From Erysipelotrichaceae bacterium UBA4808 (lineage in GTDB: Bacteria; Bacillota_I; Bacilli_A; Erysipelotrichales; Erysipelotrichaceae): DNA of 18,322 nt. The stretch is taken from NCBI GenBank assembly GCA_002402585.1, contig DHGC01000099.1, positions 1-18,322 of the forward strand, read 5' to 3'. Of this stretch, positions 6,244 to 14,292 are shown piece by piece; the stretch's first letter is position 1, and every line of letters begins with the position of its first letter. A model generated the notes under the pieces. It was not told the DNA's origin. It saw only the letters and a program-made list of their open reading frames with translations, and did not search any database. The translations under genes and the position numbers were made by a program.

Positions 6244-7734
6244 ATGTCCTATATATGTGCCATTGATCAGGGAACGAGCAGTTCCAGAGCCATGTTGTTT
6301 GATGCGGATTTGAATGTCATCGCCAGTCATCAAGTATCAATCAAAGCTTTTTATCCAAATCCTGGTTGGGTCGAACAAGATCCACAAGAGATCATTGATT
6401 CTGTTATAACGGTCATTCGTGAAACTTTACGTGACGCCAAGCTTGATGCGAAGGATGTTTTAGCTTTTGCGATCACCAATCAACGTGAGACAACAATCGT
6501 TTGGGATAAAGCAACGGGCAAGGCAGTTTATCCTGCAATCGTATGGCAATCCCGACAGTCTTCCTTTTATTGCGAAGATTTGAAAACAAAGGGCTTTGAA
6601 CCTTTTATCAAAAAGAAAACGGGTTTAGTTATTGATTCTTATTTCTCCGCAAGTAAGATTCGTTTTATCTTGGATGAGATTGAAAATGGTCAAGCGCGTG
6701 CTGAGGCAGGTGAACTTGCATTTGGAACCGTGGATACCTGGTTGGTCCATCATTTGTCCAAAGGGAAAGCTTTTGTGACGGACGTTACAAATGCATCGCG
6801 AACCTTGATGATGAATATTGAAAAATGTGAATGGGATCCCAAGCTCTTAGATATTTGGAATATTCCTTTGAATATGTTACCAAAGATTGTGGATACGGCA
6901 GGTTCATTGGCAGAATGTGATGCATCGTGGTTTGGCCATGCGATTCCGATTGCTTCTTTAGTTGGTGACCAACAAGCTGCTTTATTTGGCCAATTGTGTT
7001 TCGAAGCCGGTGATGTTAAGAATACCTATGGAACCGGTTGTTTCCTATTAATGAACACCGGCGATAAACGAATTGAGTCGAAGAATGGTTTATTGACCAC
7101 GATCGCTTGGCGTCGCAATGGTAAGATCAATTATGCTTTAGAAGGTTCTGTCTTCATTGCAGGCGCTGCGATTCATTGGCTACGTGATGGCTTGCATTTC
7201 ATTGAAAGCTCTTCGGAATGTGAAGATAAAGCCTTATCCGTTCCATCATCGGATGGTGTCGTCGTGGTACCGGCTTTTGTAGGCTTAGGTGCGCCGTATT
7301 GGCAAAGTGATGCCAAGGGTGCGATTTTTGGCTTAACACGAGGAACAACCGATGCACACATTGTTAGGGCGACCTTAGAATCGCTAGCTTTGCAGACCTA
7401 TGATGTTGTTCAAGCGATGCAAGAAGATGCTTACATCAAGTTGACCAAACTCCAAGTCGATGGTGGGGCAAGCAAGAATGATTATTTGATGCAATACCAA
7501 GCCGGTATTCTGGATGTGGATGTCATTCGTCCGGCGATCTCTGAAACCACGGCCTTAGGTGCGTTCTTATTGGCTGGTTTGGCAGTTGGCATGTTTAAGG
7601 ATGAACAAGAGCTTATGGCAAAGTGGCGGAGTGAAAGATTGTTTAAACCGCATATGTTAAAAACGGAACAAAATGATATCCTAGAACAGTGGAAACACGC
7701 AATCAAAGCGGTTTTGAAATTCAATGACCTTTAG
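6244..7734 (+). CDS. glpK: Glycerol kinase
   Basis: Phosphorylates glycerol to sn-glycerol 3-phosphate with ATP, trapping it for lipid synthesis or catabolism. The 496-residue protein is full length and of the FGGY family. Seen: the N-terminal phosphate loop IDQGTSSSRA, the NQRETTIVWD substrate segment at about 79-88, and the catalytic Asp242 in GDQQAALFGQ. The adenosine-binding region is also intact (YGTGCFLLMNTG and VDGGASKNDYLMQ). In enterococcal-type GlpK a histidine in an HFYG motif before GDQQ is phosphorylated by the PTS. Here the aligned position is Ser228 in ASWFG, so that control is probably missing. An AGGAGG site precedes the ATG. No glpF or glpO/glpD lies beside it, which is atypical. 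Confidence 0.97.
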   Translation: MSYICAIDQGTSSSRAMLFDADLNVIASHQVSIKAFYPNPGWVEQDPQEIIDSVITVIRETLRDAKLDAKDVLAFAITNQRETTIVWDKATGKAVYPAIVWQSRQSSFYCEDLKTKGFEPFIKKKTGLVIDSYFSASKIRFILDEIENGQARAEAGELAFGTVDTWLVHHLSKGKAFVTDVTNASRTLMMNIEKCEWDPKLLDIWNIPLNMLPKIVDTAGSLAECDASWFGHAIPIASLVGDQQAALFGQLCFEAGDVKNTYGTGCFLLMNTGDKRIESKNGLLTTIAWRRNGKINYALEGSVFIAGAAIHWLRDGLHFIESSSECEDKALSVPSSDGVVVVPAFVGLGAPYWQSDAKGAIFGLTRGTTDAHIVRATLESLALQTYDVVQAMQEDAYIKLTKLQVDGGASKNDYLMQYQAGILDVDVIRPAISETTALGAFLLAGLAVGMFKDEQELMAKWRSERLFKPHMLKTEQNDILEQWKHAIKAVLKFNDL

Positions 7735-7735
7735 T

Positions 7736-8116
7736 ATGAATAAACATGACAAAATCTTGATCATTATGATCTTGATTTCGTCCTTACTCTTATATGGCAC
7801 AATGGAATGGTTTGTACGAAGCACGACTTCGGATCAAACGGTTGCAGTTGTGAGTTATAAGGATAAAGAAATCTTACGTATCGATATGAAGATCGATGAT
7901 ACATACATCGTCCAAGGTACCTTGGGCGAAGTTTTCATCGAGGTCGAGAGTGGTCGTGTACGGGTTGAAAAAGAAACATCTCCCTATCATCTCTGTTCAA
8001 TCCAAGGCTGGGTCCAATACGCCAATGTGCCGATTGTTTGTCTGCCTAATCACATCGTTGTGATGATTCAAAACAGTGAAGAAGATCCCAACGGAGAGGA
8101 CAGTGTGATCCAATGA
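7736..8116 (+). CDS. Membrane-anchored NusG domain II protein
   Basis: A small protein of 126 residues from the ATG at 7736. One hydrophobic segment at about residues 7-24 (ILIIMILISSLLLYG) anchors it, with the remaining ~95 residues predicted outside the cell. The exported part, with its VVSYKDKEILRIDM start and a beta-rich body, resembles the NusG domain II (DUF1312) proteins often found directly before Gx-transporter genes. This is pattern recognition, not alignment. An ATG at 7724, inside glpK, would add four residues. Neither start has a clear ribosome site, so coupling to glpK translation is likely. The stop overlaps the next start by 4 bp. Function is unknown. Related proteins occur near flavin-linked electron transfer genes, but no such gene is in this window. 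Confidence 0.7.
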   Translation: MNKHDKILIIMILISSLLLYGTMEWFVRSTTSDQTVAVVSYKDKEILRIDMKIDDTYIVQGTLGEVFIEVESGRVRVEKETSPYHLCSIQGWVQYANVPIVCLPNHIVVMIQNSEEDPNGEDSVIQ

Positions 8117-8610
8117 AACAACACAGTCCAACCCGACGTTTGACTTTGATTACCATGTTATTGGCGATGAGCATACTGATGCACATGATCGAGCCATCTT
8201 TACCCATCCCGATTCCGGGTGTGAAATTGGGTTTAGCCAACATCCTCGGTTTGATCACCCTGTTTCTCTTTGGCATAAAGTCGATGATCATGCTTAATTT
8301 CATGCGTGTCATCATCGCTTCCTTATTACGTGGCATCATCTTTGGGACCGGTTTCTGGTTATCCATGGGTGGGGTTTTTCTAAGTACCTTCATCACAATT
8401 GTTTTGTATCAAAAATCAAAACTCAGCCCAGTGGGCTTAAGTGTCGCATCCAGTGCATTTCATGGTTTGGGTCAGATTCTGGTCTTGATGTTCATCAATG
8501 ATACGGTGATGATGATTTACTGGTTACCACTGCTTTGGTTTAGTTCCGTTCCAACAGGAATGGTTACAGGTGCCCTAAGTGCGCAAGTATTAAAACGTCT
8601 AAAAGTCTAA
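8113..8610 (+). CDS. Gx-transporter family membrane protein
   Basis: An integral membrane protein of 165 residues with about five hydrophobic segments. The conserved segment after the first helix (PIPIPGVKLGLANILGLITL) and the following helix ending in MRVIIASLLRG match the Gx_transp family, often labelled 'heptaprenyl diphosphate synthase component I'. That label is historical: the family looks like a small transporter component related to ECF substrate-binding proteins, with no prenyl-transferase motifs. The C-terminal half has another glycine-rich stretch (GLGQILVLMFIND). It overlaps the NusG-II gene by 4 bp, the normal partner for this family. A GGAGAGG site lies upstream. The substrate is unknown. 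Confidence 0.8.
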   Translation: MKQHSPTRRLTLITMLLAMSILMHMIEPSLPIPIPGVKLGLANILGLITLFLFGIKSMIMLNFMRVIIASLLRGIIFGTGFWLSMGGVFLSTFITIVLYQKSKLSPVGLSVASSAFHGLGQILVLMFINDTVMMIYWLPLLWFSSVPTGMVTGALSAQVLKRLKV

Positions 8611-8634
8611 ACAGTGTTCCACTGTTTTCTTTTT
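8610..8634 (+). terminator. Terminator after the arginase-glpK-NusG-Gx unit
   Basis: A 7-bp perfect stem (8610-8616 with 8620-8626), a 3-base loop, then a T-rich tail to 8634. It begins within the last base of the stop codon. Confidence 0.8.
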
Positions 8635-8644
8635 GAAGTATAAT
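8617..8644 (+). promoter_or_regulatory. Candidate promoter of the ABC exporter unit
   Basis: A perfect TATAAT at 8639-8644. The best -35 is weak (TTCCAC at 8617-8622, spacing 16) and lies inside the preceding terminator. The predicted leader is about 16 bases and includes GAGG at 8658-8661. Confidence 0.45.
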
Positions 8645-8666
8645 AGAGAAGGATTTTGAGGTGTTT

Positions 8667-10463
8667 ATGACAATTAATCAATTATTTATGAAGTATTTAA
8701 AAGGATTGAGACTGAGAATGGCCTCACTTTTTGTTGTGGTCATCACGTATGTTTCACTAACGCTGATTTCACCACTCTTGTTTGCTTTCTTGATCGATAA
8801 TGTCATCAATGGCGCTGCCATCGATGCTTCATGGTTGGTTTGGTACAGCAATCTCTTTGGAGGTGTGGATACCATTCGTAATCATTTGTGGTTGGCTGCT
8901 TTGATGATCATCGGCGTCAATCTCATCATTTTTATTTTGATGTATTTTAGAGGACATCTCAATGGTGTCATCAGTGAACGATTCGTGGAACGACTAAGGA
9001 ATGACCTTTTTGAGCATCTTCAACTGATGCCTTATCATTCGCATATCAATGCGAAATCAGGAGATTTGATTCAACGTTGTACCTCAGATGTGGATACGAT
9101 TCGCCGTTTCTTAGCCGGTCAGGTTTCAGAGTTGGTCTATGCCATCTCAATCGCAAGCATTGCGATGTTTATTTTGCTTCAAATCAATCTACGCTTGGCT
9201 TTGATCGCAATGATCACCTTACCAATCCTTGTGTTGTTTGCGTATTTCTTTTTCAAACGCATGCAAGCCATGTTTAAGGCAAGTGATGAGGCCGAAGGGG
9301 AACTCTCGACCGTCTTACAAGAAAACCTTTCAGGGACACGTGTGGTTAAAGCGTTCAATCGTGAAGTTCATGAACTTGCCAAGTTCGATGTGAAGAATCG
9401 CAACTATAAAAATCTAACGTACAAGTTGATTGAACTCTTGGGAATGTATTGGGCGACCAGTGATTTGGTTGTTTTGACACAAATTTTCATTGTTGTCATT
9501 TTTGGTATCTTTGCTGCTCAAAATGGCGAGATTACAGTTGGTCAGTTTTTTGTCTTCTTGTCATATGAATCGATGATTTTATGGCCAATTCGTAATGTTG
9601 GAAGAATCCTCTCGGATCTGGGTAAAATGTTGGTTTCACTCAAGCGTTTGAATGAAATCTTTGATGAACCGATTGAAGATTTGACAAGTGGGGATGTAGT
9701 GGATGTGAAAGGGGACATCATCTTCGATCATGTTCGTTTTCAATACCCGGACGGTCATGAGCCTGTTTTAAAAGATGTCAGCTTCACCATCAAAAAGGGT
9801 GAGACCGTCGCTATCCTTGGTCCTACAGGAAGTGGTAAATCGTCATTGGTGCATCTCTTAACGCGTCTCTATGAGTATACGGATGGATCCATCCAACTCA
9901 ATGGGCATGAGCTTCGCACCATTCAGAAAGCACACATTCGTCAGAACATCGGGATTGTTTTACAAGAACCTTTCTTGTTTTCAAAAACGATCTTAGAGAA
10001 CATTCGCGTTGCGAAACCACATGCGGATGAGAATGAAGTCAAACGTGCTGCAGAGATGGCATCGGTCAATCGTGTCATTCATGAATTTGATTTAGGCTAT
10101 CGTACTTTGGTCGGTGAAAAGGGTGTGACCCTATCCGGTGGACAGAAACAACGGATTGCGATCGCACGTACGATTTTAAGTGATACACCAATCTTGATTT
10201 TTGATGACTCTTTATCTGCAGTGGATGCGCATACGGATGAACGTATTCGTACCGCTTTGAAAGATCGAGCACATGGTGTGACAACTTTGATCATCACACA
10301 TCGTATTTTATCTGCTATGCAAGCTGATAAGATCATTGTTTTAGAGAACGGTGTTATTTCACAATTAGGTACGCACCAAAGTCTATTGGAAGAAGAAGGT
10401 TTGTATAAGCGCATCGCATGGATACAAAACCAAATGATTGAAGGAGGTGATTCGCTTGAGTGA
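8667..10463 (+). CDS. ABC exporter half-transporter, degenerate-site subunit (BmrC-like)
   Basis: A type IV ABC exporter subunit of 598 residues. Six membrane helices fill roughly the first 300 residues and an ATPase domain the last 250. Motifs: Walker A GPTGSGKSS at 385-393, Q-loop VLQEPFLF, a canonical LSGGQ signature at 489-493, Walker B ending FDD, and H-loop ITHR. The residue after Walker B is Asp514 rather than the catalytic Glu, the hallmark of the degenerate partner in heterodimeric exporters such as BmrCD, LmrCD and TM287/288. It therefore contributes the good signature motif to its partner's active site. The ATG at 8667 is preferred over a GTG at 8661 because GAGG sits five bases upstream of it. 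It overlaps the second subunit by 8 bp. Likely multidrug or lipid export; substrate unknown. Confidence 0.93.
   Translation: MTINQLFMKYLKGLRLRMASLFVVVITYVSLTLISPLLFAFLIDNVINGAAIDASWLVWYSNLFGGVDTIRNHLWLAALMIIGVNLIIFILMYFRGHLNGVISERFVERLRNDLFEHLQLMPYHSHINAKSGDLIQRCTSDVDTIRRFLAGQVSELVYAISIASIAMFILLQINLRLALIAMITLPILVLFAYFFFKRMQAMFKASDEAEGELSTVLQENLSGTRVVKAFNREVHELAKFDVKNRNYKNLTYKLIELLGMYWATSDLVVLTQIFIVVIFGIFAAQNGEITVGQFFVFLSYESMILWPIRNVGRILSDLGKMLVSLKRLNEIFDEPIEDLTSGDVVDVKGDIIFDHVRFQYPDGHEPVLKDVSFTIKKGETVAILGPTGSGKSSLVHLLTRLYEYTDGSIQLNGHELRTIQKAHIRQNIGIVLQEPFLFSKTILENIRVAKPHADENEVKRAAEMASVNRVIHEFDLGYRTLVGEKGVTLSGGQKQRIAIARTILSDTPILIFDDSLSAVDAHTDERIRTALKDRAHGVTTLIITHRILSAMQADKIIVLENGVISQLGTHQSLLEEEGLYKRIAWIQNQMIEGGDSLE
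10441..10450 (+). promoter_or_regulatory. Near-perfect ribosome-binding site that sets a TTG start
   Basis: AAGGAGGTGA is complementary to almost the whole 16S rRNA 3' tail. It sits 5 bases before the TTG at 10456 (8 from the GGAGG core). A TTG at 10438 in the same frame lies upstream of this site and cannot use it. Confidence 0.8.
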
Positions 10464-12309
10464 GCATTTTGAGGAACAAGAGTTTAATACCGATCATTTA
10501 GATACCCACTTATGGCGTCGCATCCTGAAGCATTTCTTTAGTTATAAGAAAGATCTAACGATCATTTTCATTTCAATGGTATCGATGGCCATCATCGACA
10601 TCATCTTTCCGTTCTTGAATAAAACAGCCATTGATTTCTTTGTCTTGGCCAATGGCGATTTGAAACAACTTCAACCTTTTGGGATTGCGTATATCGTCTT
10701 GATCATCTTGCAAGCGTTGGTCGTATACGTCTTTATCAAATTCACGGGAAAGATTGAGATGCAATTTGCCTATGATATTCGTAATCAAGCTTTCCGTAAA
10801 CTTCAGGAACAATCTTTCGCTTACTTTGATAAGACCCCACAGGGTTGGATCATGGCGCGTTTGACCAGTGATATCGGTCGTTTGGCGGATATCGTATCCT
10901 GGTCGATCATCGACTTGGTCTGGGGCTTGACCTTGATTCTTGGGGTCAGCATCGTGATGTTGGTGGTCAATTGGAAATTGGCTTTGATGGTCTTGGTGGT
11001 CGTGCCATTCTTGGCGTATATCAGTATTGTTTTTCAAAAGAAGATTCTCAATCGTTATCGTTTGACGCGCAAGATTAATTCAAAGATCACCGCTGCTTAC
11101 AGTGAAGGTATTTTGGGTGCCAAGACGACGAAGACGATGGGCTTGGAAGTTAAACAAAGCAATGATTTCAAGGCATTGACACAGGATATGAAGCGTCAGT
11201 CCGTAAAGGCTGCGATTCTATCCGCTGCCTTCATGCCCATGGTCATGGGCTTGGGAGCCTTCTCCAGTGCCATGCTTATTTGGCTGGGTGGTCAAGAAGT
11301 CTTGGTTGGGTCGTTGGCTTTTGGGACCTTGGTTCTGTTCACACAATATGCGGCACAGTTCTTTGAGCCTTTGCGTCAAATCGCTCGACTCTTGGCTGAG
11401 TTTCAAATGGCACAGGCATCGGCTGAACGTGTTTTAAGTCTACTCAATGCGGATATTGATTTGGTGGACCGTGCCGATGTCATCGCACGCTACGGAAGTA
11501 TTTTGGATCCTAAAGAAACCGAATACGAAGCGATTCGTGGTGATGTGTCCTTTGAACATGTGGATTTCTACTATAAAAAAGAAGAACCGGTCCTAACAGA
11601 TTTCAGTTTAGATGTTTTTGCAGGTCAGACCATCGCCTTGGTGGGTGAGACAGGAAGTGGGAAGAGTACGATTGTAAATCTGATCTGTCGCTTCTATGAG
11701 CCCAAAGCGGGACACATCAAAGTGGATGGCATCGATATTCAAGATCGTTCACTGGGTTGGCTACATAGCAATCTTGGTTATGTCTTACAAGCACCTCATC
11801 TATTTTCTGGTTCGATCATGGAAAACATTCGTTATGGGAAACTGAGTGCAAGTGAAGAAGAAGTTATTGAAGCCGCAAAACGTGTTTCTGCACATGACTT
11901 TATCATCCAAATGGAAGAAGGTTATCAAAGTGATGTTGGTGAAGGTGGAGGACGTCTCTCCACCGGTCAAAAGCAGTTGATCTCATTCGCTCGTGCAATC
12001 CTCGCAAACCCAAGCATCTTTATTTTGGATGAGGCGAGTTCAAGCATTGATACGGAAACCGAACACATCATTCAAACCGCGATTGAGTCGGTCCTTAAAG
12101 ATAAGACAACCTTCATCATCGCCCATCGATTATCCACGATCGTCAATGCGGATCGTATCTTGTTGATTGATAAAGGGCGCATCGCTGAAGATGGCACCCA
12201 TGCCAGTCTGATGCGTCTAAAAGGACAATACTATCGTTTATATACCAATCAGTTCAATGAAGAGCGTCAGAATGAACTCTTGAACATTAAAGAAACAAAT
12301 GAAAGATGA
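10456..12309 (+). CDS. ABC exporter half-transporter, catalytic subunit (BmrD-like)
   Basis: Second subunit of the heterodimeric exporter, 617 residues from the TTG start chosen by its strong ribosome site. An N-terminal cytoplasmic stretch of about 25-30 residues precedes six membrane helices. Motifs: Walker A GETGSGKST at 397-405, Q-loop VLQAPHLF, signature LSTGQ at 501-505, Walker B ILDEASSSID with catalytic Glu526, and H-loop IAHR. Its signature is altered (Thr for the first Gly) while its Walker B is intact, the mirror image of the preceding subunit. Together they form one consensus and one degenerate ATP site. The DNA end overlaps the next small gene by 11 bp. Substrate unknown; the family exports drugs, peptides or lipids. 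Confidence 0.94.
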   Translation: MSEHFEEQEFNTDHLDTHLWRRILKHFFSYKKDLTIIFISMVSMAIIDIIFPFLNKTAIDFFVLANGDLKQLQPFGIAYIVLIILQALVVYVFIKFTGKIEMQFAYDIRNQAFRKLQEQSFAYFDKTPQGWIMARLTSDIGRLADIVSWSIIDLVWGLTLILGVSIVMLVVNWKLALMVLVVVPFLAYISIVFQKKILNRYRLTRKINSKITAAYSEGILGAKTTKTMGLEVKQSNDFKALTQDMKRQSVKAAILSAAFMPMVMGLGAFSSAMLIWLGGQEVLVGSLAFGTLVLFTQYAAQFFEPLRQIARLLAEFQMAQASAERVLSLLNADIDLVDRADVIARYGSILDPKETEYEAIRGDVSFEHVDFYYKKEEPVLTDFSLDVFAGQTIALVGETGSGKSTIVNLICRFYEPKAGHIKVDGIDIQDRSLGWLHSNLGYVLQAPHLFSGSIMENIRYGKLSASEEEVIEAAKRVSAHDFIIQMEEGYQSDVGEGGGRLSTGQKQLISFARAILANPSIFILDEASSSIDTETEHIIQTAIESVLKDKTTFIIAHRLSTIVNADRILLIDKGRIAEDGTHASLMRLKGQYYRLYTNQFNEERQNELLNIKETNER

Positions 12310-12577
12310 CAACTGTGATTTAATCCATCTCAATGGTGTCAAAGAAAAGCAAATTGAAATCATTGATGGTTTGACCATCAAATACCATGCGAATGGGAAA
12401 ACGATATGGTCCAAAGGTTTGATGGTCAATAATCTGCCTGAAGGCTATTGGGAATGGTATCGTGTCGAGGGGACGCTAAAGCGTTCCGGTCACTTTGAAA
12501 AGGGTGAGCCTGTTGGTGAATGGATTACATACAATATGAAAGGTGATGTCCATAGAGTCACCCAACGTAAGAAATAG
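12299..12577 (+). CDS. Small MORN/YwqK-like repeat protein
   Basis: A 92-residue soluble protein without signal peptide or membrane segment. Residues about 25-80 contain repeated beta-hairpin units of the GYWEWY... / GEWITY... type with glycine-tryptophan spacing, as in MORN repeats and the YwqK family. YwqK proteins are annotated as antitoxins in some genomes, but no toxin gene is adjacent, so I do not assign that role. The start overlaps the ABC subunit by 11 bp and has no clear ribosome site, so translation is probably coupled. The frame is open, in a tightly packed operon, and the protein composition is sensible, so I take it as real. Function unknown. Confidence 0.72.
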   Translation: MKDDNCDLIHLNGVKEKQIEIIDGLTIKYHANGKTIWSKGLMVNNLPEGYWEWYRVEGTLKRSGHFEKGEPVGEWITYNMKGDVHRVTQRKK

Positions 12578-12587
12578 GGGAACGTGT

Positions 12588-13079
12588 ATGCAATTGAATT
12601 TAAGTGAACTCATTGCGCTTCAAGCACAACTGGATGAGCGCATCATGGCGTTGCATCAGGAAGAGCGACACAACACGCGCATCAAACGCGTGCTAGCATT
12701 GATCGTGGAAATCAATGAGTTGGCTAACGAAACACGGTGTTTCAAGTATTGGTCACTCAAAGGTCCAAGCAGTGAAGATATTCTTTTGGAAGAGTTCAGT
12801 GATACCATGCATTTCGTGATTTCTTTGGGGATCGATCTTGGTTTGGATTCAATGATATTCTCTTCCAAAGAGGAAGATGTGAATCTGACCCAACTGTTCA
12901 TCGATTGGATCAATGCCAGTACCGCTTTGGTAGACCACTTCAATCTCGAACATTTTAACGAGGTTGGTGCTTTGATGGCGACGATGGCCAAGGCGTTGAA
13001 CTTTGATGAGAAAGCATGTATCGAAACCTATTATGCCAAGAATAAGACCAATCATATCCGTCAAAGTGAGGCGTATTAA
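12588..13079 (+). CDS. Dimeric dUTPase (all-alpha NTP pyrophosphohydrolase)
   Basis: Hydrolyses dUTP to dUMP and pyrophosphate, keeping uracil out of DNA and supplying dUMP for thymidylate synthesis. The 163-residue protein belongs to the all-alpha dUTPase_2 family (MazG superfamily), unrelated to the trimeric beta-fold dUTPases. The magnesium-binding pattern is visible: E41xxE44 in EINELANE, then E69xxD72 in EEFSDTMHF. The family signature NETRCFKYWS, with its conserved FKYWS, lies between them. The ATG at 12588 is chosen because a GGGG site sits 7 bases upstream; upstream in-frame codons overlap the previous gene. It is the last gene of the ABC exporter transcript, with no clear terminator before the next promoter. 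It pairs functionally with the dCMP deaminase gene further on. Confidence 0.9.
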   Translation: MQLNLSELIALQAQLDERIMALHQEERHNTRIKRVLALIVEINELANETRCFKYWSLKGPSSEDILLEEFSDTMHFVISLGIDLGLDSMIFSSKEEDVNLTQLFIDWINASTALVDHFNLEHFNEVGALMATMAKALNFDEKACIETYYAKNKTNHIRQSEAY

Positions 13080-13081
13080 GC

Positions 13082-13110
13082 TTGTTTGTAAGTTTGAGCT
13101 AGCGTATAAT
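13082..13110 (+). promoter_or_regulatory. Promoter of the M42 peptidase gene
   Basis: TTGTTT (13082-13087), a 17-base spacer and a perfect TATAAT (13105-13110). The predicted leader is about 16 bases and includes GAGG at 13122-13125, seven bases before the ATG. This gives a direct contrast with the SD-less promoters in the window. Confidence 0.7.
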
Positions 13111-13132
13111 ATTTTTCAAGTGAGGTTGAAAC

Positions 13133-14245
13133 ATGAGTGAAAAAGTAGTTGAAATTGAAAAGGCATATGGTGATTTGAATCTTGAATTAATGCAAGAATT
13201 CACCGATGCGAATGGGATTTCGGGGAATGAAAAGGCAGCGACCCGTGTCATGAAGAAATGGCTTGAAGGGGTCGCGGATGAATTTAGTTATGATAATTTA
13301 GGTTCCTTGATTGCGCTCAAAAAGGGCAGCGGTGATGGTGTCAAGTTGATGTTGGCGGGACACATTGATGAAATTGGGTTCGTCGTCCGTCATATCGATG
13401 ACAAAGGCTTCTTAAAGATTGCGCCAGTTGGCGGATGGTGGGGACATGTGCTCTTATCACAAGCCCTGACGATCACAACACGGGATGGTCGTGAATACAT
13501 GGGCATCGTCGGATCGAAGCCTCCGCATGGCATGCCTGCGGATGTTAGAAACAAGGTTATTGATGTTAAAGATATGTTTGTGGATTTAGGGGTTAAGGAT
13601 AAGGCTGAGGTTGAATTGTTGGGCATTCGTCCAGGGGATATGGTTACGCCACGTTCTGATTTCAATGTCATGGCGAATCCAAACTATCTCGCTGCGAAAG
13701 CTTGGGATGATCGCATTGGTGCGATCATTGCGAGTGAAGTACTCTTGCGTTTAAAGAATGAAACACACAGTGCCGATGTCTATGCCGTCGGCACGGTTCA
13801 AGAAGAAGTGGGCCTGCGTGGTGCTAAAACGGCAACCTATGCCGTTAAACCGGATATTGGAATCGCATTGGATGTGACTTTGGCAAATGATATTCCAGGT
13901 GCTGAACCCGGTAGTAAAATGGGTGTCGGTGTGACAATTGCGATTCAAGATGGTTCCCATTTGGGTCATCGTGGTTTCATCAATTATCTCAGTGATTTGT
14001 CTAAGGAATTGAATTTGGATGTTCAATATGACCTCTTGTTAGCAGGAGGCACAGACTCGGGTGAAATGCATAAGGCCTTTGATGGCATCATCAATGTGAC
14101 CTTGTCCATTCCTTCCCGTTACATTCATTCACATCGTGCTTTGATCCATCGTAAAGATGTGGTCGATACAATCACCTTGATTGTGGAATTTGCGAAACGT
14201 TTGGATCGCAATGTCTTGGAAAGCCTACGCGTCAGTAATCGATAA
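13133..14245 (+). CDS. M42 family metallo-aminopeptidase
   Basis: A cytoplasmic dinuclear-metal aminopeptidase of the M42 family (YsdC/FrvX/PepA-like), 370 residues, normally assembling into tetrahedral dodecamers that trim peptides. All ligands and catalytic residues are visible: His77 and Asp79 in AGHIDEIGF, bridging Asp192 in KAWDDRIG, the catalytic Glu pair at 224-225 in VQEEVGLRG, Asp247 in ALDVT, and His332 in SRYIHSH. The inserted domain between about 85 and 180 is the usual PDZ-like oligomerisation domain. Members are often misannotated as endoglucanases. It has its own promoter and is followed at once by a terminator, so it is probably monocistronic. Substrate preference cannot be read from sequence. 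Confidence 0.95.
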   Translation: MSEKVVEIEKAYGDLNLELMQEFTDANGISGNEKAATRVMKKWLEGVADEFSYDNLGSLIALKKGSGDGVKLMLAGHIDEIGFVVRHIDDKGFLKIAPVGGWWGHVLLSQALTITTRDGREYMGIVGSKPPHGMPADVRNKVIDVKDMFVDLGVKDKAEVELLGIRPGDMVTPRSDFNVMANPNYLAAKAWDDRIGAIIASEVLLRLKNETHSADVYAVGTVQEEVGLRGAKTATYAVKPDIGIALDVTLANDIPGAEPGSKMGVGVTIAIQDGSHLGHRGFINYLSDLSKELNLDVQYDLLLAGGTDSGEMHKAFDGIINVTLSIPSRYIHSHRALIHRKDVVDTITLIVEFAKRLDRNVLESLRVSNR

Positions 14246-14250
14246 GAGTC

Positions 14251-14275
14251 ACCTTCCTTTCGGGGAAGGTTTTTT
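14251..14275 (+). terminator. Terminator of the M42 peptidase gene
   Basis: A 7-bp perfect stem (14251-14257 with 14264-14270), a 6-base loop, then a T run (14270-14275). The lspA promoter follows immediately. Confidence 0.88.
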
Positions 14276-14276
14276 C

Positions 14277-14285
14277 TGTTATAAT
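14277..14285 (+). promoter_or_regulatory. lspA extended -10 promoter, leaderless geometry
   Basis: TGTTATAAT is a perfect extended -10 element. No good -35 is present, because that position is occupied by the terminator stem of the previous gene. Seven bases separate TATAAT from the ATG at 14293. Confidence 0.72.
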
Positions 14286-14292
14286 AGTGGAT

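Noticed and set aside
8113..8610. Heptaprenyl diphosphate synthase component I
   Set aside because: The protein is a hydrophobic transporter-like protein with no prenyl-synthase aspartate motifs; the label is a historical family name.
10573..11037. Minus-strand open frame of 154 codons opposite the second ABC subunit
   Set aside because: Its composition (rich in Asp, Gln, His and Arg) is what an antisense reading of membrane-helix codons gives. No start signal or family motif is seen.
12299..12577. Toxin-antitoxin system based on the YwqK-like protein
   Set aside because: No adjacent gene resembles a toxin. The neighbours are an exporter subunit and a dUTPase.
13133..14245. Endoglucanase annotation for the M42 protein
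   Set aside because: All dinuclear aminopeptidase ligands are present; the cellulase label in this family is a known misannotation.
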